Below, piece by piece: positions 18,066-25,325 of a stretch of 42,270 bases of DNA. Source of the stretch: Planctomycetota bacterium (GTDB lineage: Bacteria; Planctomycetota; UBA8742; JACQVU01; JANLHZ01). The notes beneath the pieces are model-generated. The model had not been told where the DNA came from, made no database searches, and saw only the letters and a list, made by a program, of their open reading frames with translations. The first letter of the stretch is position 1, and each line of letters begins with the position of its first letter. The position numbers and the translations under genes were made by a program. The stretch covers positions 1 to 42,270 of the forward strand of contig JANLHZ010000083.1 in assembly GCA_024653775.1 (NCBI GenBank), read 5' to 3'.

Positions 18066-18779
18066 ATGGATCGTTCCCGGCTCGGCGAAATACTGCTTAA
18101 AAGCGGCAAGATTACGGAAACGCAACTCAAGACCGCGGTCAAGTACCAGGAGTCCACGGGTCACAAGCTGGACGTCATCGTTACGAAGCTCGGGTTCATC
18201 TCCGACGTCGAGCTTACGAAGCTCATCGCGGAGGCGCAGCATCTCGATGTCGTCGATCCATTTGAAATCCAGATTCCTGACAGCGCCCACGCTACGCTTT
18301 CCGAAGAAGTCGTGCGGAAGCATCAGATCGTGCCTATAAAGCTTGAAGGGGAGACGCTCACCGTGATAATGAGCGATCCGACGGACATCGAGTCTCTGGA
18401 GGAGATCCAGTTCCGGACGGGACTTCGGGTCGAGGTCGTGCTCGCCGCGAGGAACCAGATAACGAAATTCATTACGCAGTACTACGACAAGACTCTCAAA
18501 AAGCCCGGCAAGAAGAAAGAACCCAAGATTGAGGAGGCTGCGCCCGCTCCGGCTGCGGCGCAGGCCGCCCCGGCTGCCGCGCCCGCTCTCGCGCCGAAAG
18601 ACGACGCCGCGCCGAGGCGAGAGACGAAGAAGACGAAGGCGCCGACCGCGACGCTTGGCGTCAATTTCGAGCTTACAAGCTGGGAAATGCGCCGGGCGCT
18701 GATCCCTCTGCTTATCGACAAGGGAATCATCACCAGGGAAGAACTCGAGGAAAAGGCCGGCTCGATGTTCGGCGAATAA
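18066..18779 (+). CDS. Stand-alone MshEN (GspE N-terminal) domain protein
   Basis: A 237-residue protein whose first ~145 residues form an MshEN/T2SSE_N domain, the c-di-GMP-binding module normally found at the N-terminus of type II secretion and type IV pilus ATPases. The two motif halves start RLGEILLKSGKITETQL (5-21) and KLDVIVTKLGFISDVEL (36-52), and the second half ends IVPIKLEGETLTVIMSDPTD (about 95-114). An Ala/Pro/Lys linker (~150-200) leads to a short C-terminal helical tail (LIDKGIITREELEEKAGSMF). No ATPase is attached or adjacent. It ends 45 bp before the HU-receiver-kinase fusion gene on the same strand, suggesting a shared operon that links c-di-GMP to that protein. Confidence 0.8.
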   Translation: MDRSRLGEILLKSGKITETQLKTAVKYQESTGHKLDVIVTKLGFISDVELTKLIAEAQHLDVVDPFEIQIPDSAHATLSEEVVRKHQIVPIKLEGETLTVIMSDPTDIESLEEIQFRTGLRVEVVLAARNQITKFITQYYDKTLKKPGKKKEPKIEEAAPAPAAAQAAPAAAPALAPKDDAAPRRETKKTKAPTATLGVNFELTSWEMRRALIPLLIDKGIITREELEEKAGSMFGE

Positions 18780-18824
18780 TCAGATTTATAGGAAGCCCCC
18801 TTCCATCCTTTTCGAAATTCATCA

Positions 18825-20183
18825 ATGGGCGCGATTGTAAACACCGAAAATTTTGTAGACGAAATCAGCCAGAACCTCGGCTTCGGGAGGGATCAGGTTT
18901 CGAAAGCGCTCGCAGGCGTGCGGGACTTCTGTATCGAGAATCTCGCGAAGGGAGAGGACGTCGGTTTTGCCGGTTTCGCCAAGCTGAAGTTGCTCGATAA
19001 GAACAACACAGCGACCGTGACGATCCCGCAGGCGGACACGATCGGGCAGATAACGAAGGATTCGAGGCTCACGAGCCAGCAGGCCCAGCAGGTCGTGATG
19101 ACCTTCCTCGACAAGTTCCGCGTGCATCTGCTGCAGGGCCAGCGGGTCAACCTCGACAACTTCATAAGCGTTATGGTCGTCGAGGAGAAGGCGAAGATCG
19201 TCAAGGACGAAATTTCCGGACAAAGGCTCATCGCGCCTTCGAAGAACCGCATCTCCTTCGGGCTTCACGAGGAAGTCCGCGCGAGGCTCAGCGACGCTCC
19301 CGTGGCGTTTCTTCCCGCGAAGACGCTCAAGGAGCAGATGCAGCAGATGAAGACTTCGAGCATCCTGCTCGTGGTTCCGGGGAAAGATTTCTTCACCGAC
19401 ATCATCGAATATCACTTCCGAAAAGCCGGGTGGGTGGTCGATACCACCACCGACACCGCCGCGGCGCTCGAGCACGTAGGAGCGAAGGGCGCGTACCTCG
19501 TTCTGCTCGACATGAACGTGAAGGGCGCGGCTCCGTTCATCGAAAAGCTGAAGCTCGGCAGGACGTCGAGCCTGATTCCGCTTATGATGATGTTCGCGGG
19601 CGGGACCGATGTTTCGAAGCCCACAGGGTTCCGAATCTGCGGGAACGAAAGCCTCGTCCAGCCGTTCGAAGTCAAGAACCTCCTTACTGTCGCGGAGGCC
19701 GAACTCGCCCGCGCGGCGGAGGAAGAGATCATCTTCGAGCAGGAGGTCCAGTTCCAGTTTCCGACTGACGACGCGATGATCGACAAGGCGTTCGAGGTTG
19801 CCGCGTCGCTGTTCGAGGGCAGCGGACTCGACGAGGAAGGCCAGGTTGCTCTCAGCGCGGCGTTCCGCGAGGCCGTCCAGAACGCGGCCCAGCACGGAAA
19901 CCGCTACCGTCACGACAAGATCATCGACGTGCTCTATCTCCTCGACAAGGAAAAGATCACGCTGAATATCACCGACCAGGGCGCGGGGTTCGACCATCGA
20001 AATTACATCCAGCGCGGCCACGACGGAAACGCCATCGCCGCCGCGCGAGAACGCCACGCGGAAGGCAAGATGGGCGGCCTCGGGATCATGCTGATGCTGA
20101 AGTGCTGCGATCGCATCGAGTACAACGAAGCCGGAAACGCGATCACGCTCACGAAGTTCCTCGACTCGAACAGCCGGGGCTGA
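18825..20183 (+). CDS. HU-HU-receiver-HATPase fusion protein
   Basis: A 452-residue protein of unusual composition. Residues ~7-57 match the N-terminal half of HU/IHF (FVDEISQNLGFGRDQVSKAL...LAKGEDVGFAGFAKLKL). Residues ~79-155 give a second HU-like unit (LTSQQAQQVV...LLQGQRVNLDNF...SGQRLIAPSKNRISF), the beta-arm part being clearest. Residues ~178-290 are receiver-like with D229 in VLLDMN, but the usual DD pocket and the Lys-Pro pair are altered (VQPF). Residues ~305-446 are an RsbW/SpoIIAB-type ATPase: N353 in AFREAVQNAAQHGN, D384 in TDQGAGFD, and GGLGIMLM. A protein that may bind DNA and also act as an anti-sigma-type kinase or ATP switch is suggested. The start at 18825 (ATG, no strong ribosome site) follows the MshEN gene by 45 bp. 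Confidence 0.8.
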   Translation: MGAIVNTENFVDEISQNLGFGRDQVSKALAGVRDFCIENLAKGEDVGFAGFAKLKLLDKNNTATVTIPQADTIGQITKDSRLTSQQAQQVVMTFLDKFRVHLLQGQRVNLDNFISVMVVEEKAKIVKDEISGQRLIAPSKNRISFGLHEEVRARLSDAPVAFLPAKTLKEQMQQMKTSSILLVVPGKDFFTDIIEYHFRKAGWVVDTTTDTAAALEHVGAKGAYLVLLDMNVKGAAPFIEKLKLGRTSSLIPLMMMFAGGTDVSKPTGFRICGNESLVQPFEVKNLLTVAEAELARAAEEEIIFEQEVQFQFPTDDAMIDKAFEVAASLFEGSGLDEEGQVALSAAFREAVQNAAQHGNRYRHDKIIDVLYLLDKEKITLNITDQGAGFDHRNYIQRGHDGNAIAAARERHAEGKMGGLGIMLMLKCCDRIEYNEAGNAITLTKFLDSNSRG

Positions 20184-20211
20184 CGAATTCCGAAGAGGCT
20201 CGAAACGTCTT

Positions 20212-20234
20212 GCCGCGTCGATCGCGGCGTTTTT
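20212..20234 (+). terminator. Intrinsic terminator of the HU-receiver-HATPase gene
   Basis: GCCGCG-TCGAT-CGCGGC followed by GTTTTT, 28 bp after the stop at 20183. It lies in the short gap to the convergent lipoprotein gene. Confidence 0.75.
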
Positions 20235-20238
20235 CATC

Positions 20239-20709
20239 CTAGTCGTTCCACGAAAACGAGGCTGTTCTCTCGTTGTCTTCCGCTTCCCACGCTATGTCGG
20301 GATCGCCGGCGCGTCCCTCGCGACGTTCGTGCCAGTCGATCCATTGAAAGTCGCAGATTACGACGTCTTCAAGTTTCCACATGGCGCCGGTGATGACGTC
20401 CACGAAAAACGCCGGCCAGAATATTATGTTGCCGAGAGTCCACCAGTTGAATTCCTGCTCGACGATCATACTGCGCCTTCCGGCATCCGGATGCCGGAAT
20501 GTCGCCAGATAGGATCGGTGGGTTTCAAGCTCCACCTCCGTCGGCAGATTGTAGACTCTTCCGTCTACTTCGACTTTCGCGTCCATGAGGTTCGAGTCGA
20601 ACGTTACCGTGTCCGTCGTACCTGAAATTATGGTTGCGCAGCCGGGAGAAACCAGCATCGAAAGGCACGCAAAAAAGAGAGGAATCGCAAATCGATAATT
20701 GTTACGCAT
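20239..20709 (-). CDS. Small lipoprotein, GCATIxSG family (paralogue of 29223-29657)
   Basis: A 156-residue lipoprotein: signal peptide with lipobox VSPG|C24, then GCATIISGTTDTVTFDSN, a V-x-V-D-G-x-x-Y motif (a PEGA-like beta unit), a histidine-rich HRSYLATFRHPD, and a hydrophobic segment GNIIFWPAFFVDVITGAMW that recurs almost word for word in the gene at 29223. The conserved hydrophobic part may insert in the membrane or bind a partner. The acidic/aromatic C-tail is unique to this copy. ATG 20709 has a near-perfect ribosome site (AGGAGGTAATT). It is a single-gene unit facing away from the sigma-54-driven small gene. The function is unknown; the family call rests on shared motifs. Confidence 0.8.
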   Translation of the reverse strand: MRNNYRFAIPLFFACLSMLVSPGCATIISGTTDTVTFDSNLMDAKVEVDGRVYNLPTEVELETHRSYLATFRHPDAGRRSMIVEQEFNWWTLGNIIFWPAFFVDVITGAMWKLEDVVICDFQWIDWHERREGRAGDPDIAWEAEDNERTASFSWND

Positions 20710-20825
20710 AATTACCTCCTGCTCGCGCGATGGCGCGCGCTCATTGGTACTAACACCTAATCCCGCCCGATCGTTCAAAAATAGGCAGTAAGAAGATTCA
20801 CGGGTGTGCTTTGGGTGCGAAAATT

Positions 20826-20967
20826 GTAACTGTTCACGGGGTAGATCGCAGTCTATAGCGGGAATCTGTTCGTAGTGTGCTCGTAAGAGCATATTTTCGC
20901 GGTGTGGTGGATCAAAGAAACGCCTTACGGCGCCACTACGAACGCGAACTACCCCGTGAACAGTTAC
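20826..20967. repeat. 19-bp inverted repeat enclosing a 25-mer repeat
   Basis: GTAACTGTTCACGGGGTAG (20826-20844) is the exact reverse complement of 20949-20967; 104 bp lie between. Inside, 20919-20943 is the exact inverse of a 25-mer found at 21447-21471. There is no coding capacity, and the structure resembles a miniature inverted-repeat element. Confidence 0.75.
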
Positions 20968-21123
20968 CGAAAATTCGAATCGGGTCATTTGGAACAAATT
21001 TCCATCGGTGGGAAAAGAAGTCTGATTTTTCCGTGGTGATGCGCGACGTAAATACCGAAGCATGGTAGACTTCCGGCTAGAGAGAAGCCCGTGCTCGCGG
21101 CATTTGAGCTTGGTTCGCGACAT

Positions 21124-21138
21124 TGGCATACCTCTTGC
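21124..21138 (+). promoter_or_regulatory. Sigma-54 promoter
   Basis: TGGCATACCTCTTGC matches the -24/-12 consensus TGGCAC-N5-TTGC with exact spacing: GG at 21125-21126 and GC at 21137-21138. Transcription would start near 21150, about 43 bp before the small gene's ATG at 21193. An RpoN-dependent, activator-driven gene is expected. Confidence 0.75.
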
Positions 21139-21192
21139 ATCCTGGAACAGCGCGAGGGTCAAGGCCGACCCGGAAATTTCAAGGAGGAAATT

Positions 21193-21402
21193 ATGGATGC
21201 AGTATCAGCCCCAGGCGGCAAACCGATAGGACTGTCGAATTATTCGAAGGCGAGGAATCGCGACGATGAATTCATCGCGGCTGCGTCGAATATCGGCGCG
21301 TTCGAGGTTCTTAACTCGACTCGCAACGCCGACGCTACCGAACGCGCGGCAAACGGCGGCGATTCGCCCAAAGTCGGCGGAAACATCGACATCGTCACGT
21401 AG
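21193..21402 (+). CDS. Small sigma-54-driven protein, possibly YjfB-like motility protein
   Basis: A 69-residue soluble protein with a near-perfect ribosome site (AAGGAGGAAATT before ATG 21193) and a sigma-54 promoter upstream, so it is very likely expressed. The N-terminus is MDAVSAPGGKPIGLSNYSK and the C-terminus PKVGGNIDIVT. The C-terminal glycine-x-IDI ending recalls the small putative motility proteins of the YjfB type, which also end in a similar motif, and sigma-54 control is common for flagellar genes; a flagellin gene lies in the window at 39.3-41.0 kb. The match is short and the call is tentative. It is followed by tandem 30-bp repeats. Confidence 0.65.
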   Translation: MDAVSAPGGKPIGLSNYSKARNRDDEFIAAASNIGAFEVLNSTRNADATERAANGGDSPKVGGNIDIVT

Positions 21403-21411
21403 CTTGCGACG

Positions 21412-21472
21412 CGTGGGTTCGTAGTGGCGCGTAAGGCGTTCCGTGGGTTCGTAGTGGCGCCGTAAGGCGTTC
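21412..21472 (+). repeat. Tandem 30/31-bp direct repeat
   Basis: Two head-to-tail copies of CGTGGGTTCGTAGTGGCGC(C)GTAAGGCGTTC, at 21412-21441 and 21442-21472, differing by one base insertion. The second matches 20919-20943 inverted over 25 bp. They start 10 bp after the small gene's stop. Confidence 0.85.
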
Positions 21473-21592
21473 GTATGCGCTTAGAAACTATCGTAGGCAA
21501 GCGACATCGATAATTCGGACTCGTCAAACGAGACGTTTGACGACTTTTGCGGACGAGGACGTCCGCGGTCCCAGGAGTTTCTTACAGGTGTG

Positions 21593-22399
21593 CTATGAAC
21601 GTCGCGCAAGCGTTCCGGAAAGCTGGTGCGCGCAAAGGTTTTTCTGACGGCACCAGATAAAAAAGTTGCGCATACTTTCCCTGAAGATTCCTCCAGTGCG
21701 CCCTACGATGGCGTTATAGCGCGGATTCGCGAACCTCGGCAGCTCCGCGAACTCCCAGTTGTTGAAGTAGACGTGGATGAAGCCGGTTCTGCGGATAGCG
21801 CCGTACATGCTGGTCTGAATCAGACTCGTCGGAAGCAGCTTGCTCCAGACGAACTTCGTTCGCGCCAAATTTTCGGCTGAAATGGTTGGCGGGAGCATCT
21901 TTGCCCCGCCAAGTCGAATCTGATTCTTACTCCGAAGGTGGCTGGAACTATCGAATGACGGCCCCGATGCGAGGGGATAAACTGCCCGCGCCTGCCTTTG
22001 GGTATCGCATTCAGTGACGATGCCCGGGCCGGGCTGCTCCATCGCGCAGCGGCTCGCGATAAGTTCGAGATGAAGATCGAGCACGCTAAACTCCGCGGAC
22101 GACGCCGGAGCCATCGGCTGGTGTACGGCGATCTCGTGCCCCCAGCGGGCCGAGCACTCGACATATCCCGGAAACCGTACGGCCATCTCGCGGCTTACGA
22201 AGAATGTTGCGCGAAGCTTCACTTCGTCGAGCAGGCTGAGCAGCGAGCACCAGCCCCGCTCCGCGCAGGCGAAACTCTCATCGTTCGAAAACGCTATGCC
22301 GTAGTCCTGCGGTACGTCGAATTTCTCGACGTTGAACGTAAGCAGCAGTGGCCGCGACTCGGCTTCGGAAAAGGATAGTCCCAAATCGAAAAAGTTCAT
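21593..22399 (-). CDS. Polysaccharide deacetylase-like protein with altered active-site motifs
   Basis: A 268-residue NodB-fold protein resembling the 'LTFDVEEFD-PxEYG' deacetylases. Motif 1 reads LLLTFNVEKFDVPQDYG, where the first aspartate (normally the catalytic base) is asparagine. Motif 2 region reads GHEIAVHQPMAPAS, keeping one histidine but not the second one of the HxxxH metal site. The C-terminal half contains a conserved-looking HVYFNNWEF. It may be catalytically dead or use a different mechanism, or the protein may be decaying. The ATG at 22399 has no clear ribosome site. The nearest upstream element is the 57-bp palindrome before rtcB. Confidence 0.6.
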   Translation of the reverse strand: MNFFDLGLSFSEAESRPLLLTFNVEKFDVPQDYGIAFSNDESFACAERGWCSLLSLLDEVKLRATFFVSREMAVRFPGYVECSARWGHEIAVHQPMAPASSAEFSVLDLHLELIASRCAMEQPGPGIVTECDTQRQARAVYPLASGPSFDSSSHLRSKNQIRLGGAKMLPPTISAENLARTKFVWSKLLPTSLIQTSMYGAIRRTGFIHVYFNNWEFAELPRFANPRYNAIVGRTGGIFRESMRNFFIWCRQKNLCAHQLSGTLARRS

Positions 22400-22650
22400 T
22401 TGCGTGTGAGGTCAATTTCAAGTCCCGAATGACTATACCACACTTTGGACTGTTTGTCATCCGGTTCGAACGGAACGAAACCAAACAAGTACTCGGTGTG
22501 CCGAAATAGCCGTCAGAGAGGCGATTCACGGCTCTGGTGCTCAATTCGGCGCCGTTGAGCTACGTTTTGTCAAGTCCAATTTGGAGTCCAAATTGGACTT
22601 GACAAAACGTAGCTTTGAACTATCGACCTTGAAACGGGTATCATCGCGGA
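22400..22650. other. Intergenic region between deacetylase-like gene and rtcB
   Basis: A 251-bp divergent spacer. Apart from the 57-bp perfect palindrome at its right end I see no gene and no other clear signal. Confidence 0.5.
22558..22614. repeat. 57-bp perfect palindrome upstream of rtcB
   Basis: Two 28-bp arms (22558-22585 and 22587-22614) are exact reverse complements around a single G at 22586. The arms begin AGCTACGTTTTGTCAAGTCC and contain outward-facing TTGACA sequences (rightward copy 22599-22604), which could serve as -35 elements with TATCGA (22621-22626) 16 bp on. It ends 36 bp before the rtcB start. Confidence 0.95.
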
Positions 22651-23877
22651 GTGAATTACGAACTCATCAATTCCCGCGAAGATGCGGTGCAAATCAAGGC
22701 CTGGATCCGCGGCGTCGGCATCGAGGACCAGGCGAAGCAGCAGCTTCGTAACGTCTCGAAGCTCCCCATAGTCGGTCCGTGGATCGCCGCGATGCCGGAC
22801 GTGCACTGGGGACTTGGCGCAACCATCGGAAGCGTCATCCCGACGAAGAAGGCGATCATTCCCGCCGCGGTCGGAGTGGACATCGGCTGCGGGATGACCG
22901 CGGTCAGAACGACGCTTACAGCGGGTCGTCTACCGGACAACCTCCGCGCGATCCGCGACGAGATCGAGAAGGCCGTCCCCCACGGGCGCACCGATAACGG
23001 CGGCAGGAACGATCGCGGCGCGTGGCATGATATTCCGATGGAATCCGTTCGCGACTGGAAAACGCACCTCGAAGAGGGCTACAAGAAAATCGTCGGCAAG
23101 CATCCGAAGATCAAGGCCGCCAACAACGCGAACCACCTCGGAACCCTTGGAACGGGCAATCATTTTCTCGAGGTGTGCCTCGACGAGCAGGACAGTGTCT
23201 GGGTTATGCTGCACTCTGGTTCCCGCGGCATCGGGAACAAGATCGGAACGTATTTCATCGAGCTGGCGAAGAAGGATATGGAGAAGCACATCCGGAACCT
23301 CCCGGACAAGGATCTCGCGTACTTCGAGAAGGGCGCGGAGCATTTCGACGACTACGTCTTCGCCGTGGAATGGGCGCAGAATTTCGCGCGGCTTAACCGC
23401 AAACGTATGATGGATCAGGCGCTCGCGGCTCTTCTGAAAGCTCCGGGAGTTCCGGAGTTCCAGACGCTCGAAAAAGCCGTGAGCTGCCACCACAATTACG
23501 TAACCCGCGAAGTCCACTTTGGCGAAGAACTCTTCATTACCCGCAAGGGCGCGATCCGCGCGGGCATAGATGACCTCGGCATCATCCCGGGAAGCATGGG
23601 CGCGAAGAGTTTCATCGTCCGCGGCAAGGGAAATCCGGAGAGCTTCGAAAGCGCGAGCCACGGCGCGGGACGTTCGATGTCGCGTAACGAGGCGAAGAAG
23701 AAGATCAGTCTCGAACAGCACGCGAAAGATACAAGCCATGTCGAATGCCGGAAGGACAAGGACGTGCTCGACGAAACGCCGCGGGCGTACAAGGATATCG
23801 AGAAGGTGATGCAGGCTCAGTCGGATCTCGTCGAAATCGTTCACACGCTCCATCAGATCGTCTGTGTGAAAGGCTGA
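22651..23877 (+). CDS. rtcB: RNA-splicing ligase RtcB
   Basis: A 408-residue GTP- and Mn-dependent RNA ligase that joins 2',3'-cyclic phosphate ends to 5'-OH ends, used in RNA repair. Signature residues are present: C80 in GVDIGCGM (metal ligand), GTLGTGNHFLEV, HSGSRGIGN, HHNYVTREVH, and the guanylylated histidine in SHGAGRSMSR. The length matches the E. coli enzyme. The start is GTG at 22651 with a short CGGA upstream. No rtcA or archease is adjacent. The 57-bp palindrome just upstream is the obvious candidate for control. Confidence 0.97.
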   Translation: MNYELINSREDAVQIKAWIRGVGIEDQAKQQLRNVSKLPIVGPWIAAMPDVHWGLGATIGSVIPTKKAIIPAAVGVDIGCGMTAVRTTLTAGRLPDNLRAIRDEIEKAVPHGRTDNGGRNDRGAWHDIPMESVRDWKTHLEEGYKKIVGKHPKIKAANNANHLGTLGTGNHFLEVCLDEQDSVWVMLHSGSRGIGNKIGTYFIELAKKDMEKHIRNLPDKDLAYFEKGAEHFDDYVFAVEWAQNFARLNRKRMMDQALAALLKAPGVPEFQTLEKAVSCHHNYVTREVHFGEELFITRKGAIRAGIDDLGIIPGSMGAKSFIVRGKGNPESFESASHGAGRSMSRNEAKKKISLEQHAKDTSHVECRKDKDVLDETPRAYKDIEKVMQAQSDLVEIVHTLHQIVCVKG

Positions 23878-23986
23878 CTGCGGTCGAGGGGGACTTCTGC
23901 GTCTGCGCGATTCACGTGCGCGGAAGGTTCCGCGGGGTTCATTTATTAAAATTTGCCATGCTGAATAGACTCCCAATTTGTTACGG

Positions 23987-23992
23987 TATAAT
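23987..23992 (+). promoter_or_regulatory. TATAAT -10 element before the signalling run
   Basis: A perfect TATAAT in the rtcB-to-24023 gap; no good -35 is seen at 16-18 bp. A start of transcription near 24000 fits translation from ATG 24023 better than from the TTG at 24008. Confidence 0.4.
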
Positions 23993-24022
23993 CACTGAGT
24001 AAACACATTGAAAGCGACGTGG

Positions 24023-24400
24023 ATGCGCCAGTTATCGATAAAGGAGATACAGCCAGGAATGGTAGTCGGCCAGCCTGTGGAGGATTCCGCGGGAAGGATT
24101 CTACTTAAGCCTGGGGATACGATTAAAGACGTTTATATCCAACTTCTTTCGAAGCGCGGCATCAAATCCGTGTACATCCGCGACGAGGCGAGCGTCGAAG
24201 CGGACATGGATTCGTCGCAGGAATCAGTCAGGCTCACCGAAGAGGAGATCGATGCGTACCAGACGGAACTCGATCGCAGATTCAAGTGTCACGAAGGCAA
24301 CAAGCACATGAATGTGATAAAAAAGATCGCGGCCAAATACGGACTCAAGATTCTTGTGCAGAACAAGGTCAAGAGCGCAAAGACCGAGAAGGACGGCTGA
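24023..24400 (+). CDS. Small protein with HD-GYP-associated N-terminal-like domain
   Basis: A 125-residue protein beginning MRQLSIKEIQPGMVVGQPVE and continuing with ILLKPGDTIKDVYIQLLSKR and GIKSVYI. This is the beta-rich module that commonly precedes HD-GYP phosphodiesterase domains, here without the HD-GYP domain. The C-terminal ~70 residues are charged and end in a basic tail. The start could also be the TTG at 24008; I prefer ATG 24023 because the domain begins there. It ends 16 bp before an HDOD gene, suggesting that the two proteins act together as split parts of a signalling unit. Confidence 0.65.
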   Translation: MRQLSIKEIQPGMVVGQPVEDSAGRILLKPGDTIKDVYIQLLSKRGIKSVYIRDEASVEADMDSSQESVRLTEEEIDAYQTELDRRFKCHEGNKHMNVIKKIAAKYGLKILVQNKVKSAKTEKDG

Positions 24401-24416
24401 TCCAGCCGGAGGCGGA

Positions 24417-25286
24417 ATGAGACAGCAGGACACCCAGATCGTCAGCAAGAAGCTTCAGAGCATCACGGATATTCCAACGATTCCGACGGTGATCGCGAAG
24501 CTCAATGACGTTCTGCGCACTCCGCATTCGAACGTGAAGGACGTCGGCGCGATCCTTAACCAGGATCAGGCTCTCGCGGCGAAGACTCTCCGCCTCGTCA
24601 ACAGCGCTTACTACGGCTTTTCCGGCAAGATCGACAATATCAACCGCGCGATCATCATCCTCGGTTTCAACAAGGTTAGGAACCTGGCGCTATCGATTTC
24701 GGTGATAGATCTTTTCAAGGGCAAGGAGTCGTCGTCGCTCAACTTCCTTGCGTTCTGGGAGCACAGCATCGGAACCGCGGTCATCGCGGAGCAGCTCGCG
24801 AACGAACTCGAGAGTTCCGAGGTCGAGGACGCCTTTGTCGCGGGTCTTCTGCACGATCTCGGCAAGCTTATTATCGCGCTGCACCTGAAAGAGGATCAGG
24901 CGAAGGTCGTCGAAATGATGCAGGCGGACAATATGTTCAGCTTCGACGCGGAACGCGAAATAATCGGCGCGAATCACGGAAAGATCGGCGAGCTTATTGC
25001 CGAGCAGTGGAAGTTTCCGGAAAACCTCGCGCGGGCAATGGGATACCACCACCAGCCTGACAGGTCGAGGCAGCATAGGGAGCTCGTATTCCTGATCCAT
25101 ACCGCGGACGTGCTCGCCCACGCGATCGGATTCGGAGCGGAAAACGAGTACGCGTGCCCAGGAATTTCGGACGAAGTATGGGAACAGCTTGCGCTCACGC
25201 CTTCGAAGATCGACGCGGTCTATGAGAGGGCGATTCCGGCATATAAGGTGGTGAGCGACTTCTTCGAACTTGCTAGCGGCACGTAA
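24417..25286 (+). CDS. HDOD domain signalling protein
   Basis: A 289-residue cytoplasmic protein. The HDOD domain covers about 12-215 with the typical IPTIPTVIAKLNDVL, ILNQDQALAAKTLRLVNSA, AIIILGFNKVRNLALS and HSIGTA elements. It keeps GLLHDLGKL, the HD pair normally lost or altered in HDOD proteins, and NHGKIGELIAEQW further on. HDOD proteins act in c-di-GMP-linked or chemotaxis-like regulation. The ATG at 24417 follows GGAGGCGGA; an upstream extension overlapping the preceding gene is rejected. It lies between the small domain protein and a histidine kinase, a common arrangement. Confidence 0.88.
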   Translation: MRQQDTQIVSKKLQSITDIPTIPTVIAKLNDVLRTPHSNVKDVGAILNQDQALAAKTLRLVNSAYYGFSGKIDNINRAIIILGFNKVRNLALSISVIDLFKGKESSSLNFLAFWEHSIGTAVIAEQLANELESSEVEDAFVAGLLHDLGKLIIALHLKEDQAKVVEMMQADNMFSFDAEREIIGANHGKIGELIAEQWKFPENLARAMGYHHQPDRSRQHRELVFLIHTADVLAHAIGFGAENEYACPGISDEVWEQLALTPSKIDAVYERAIPAYKVVSDFFELASGT

Positions 25287-25325
25287 CGCGCTTCGGCGGC
25301 GACGCTAAAACATTCAGGGCAGACG

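Larger units (their letters stand above)
20710..21192. other. Intergenic region between divergent lipoprotein and small gene, with hairpin repeat
   Basis: No gene. It contains a 142-bp element bounded by perfect 19-bp inverted repeats (20826-20967), the leftward ribosome site near 20710-20720, and the sigma-54 promoter of the small rightward gene. Confidence 0.6.
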
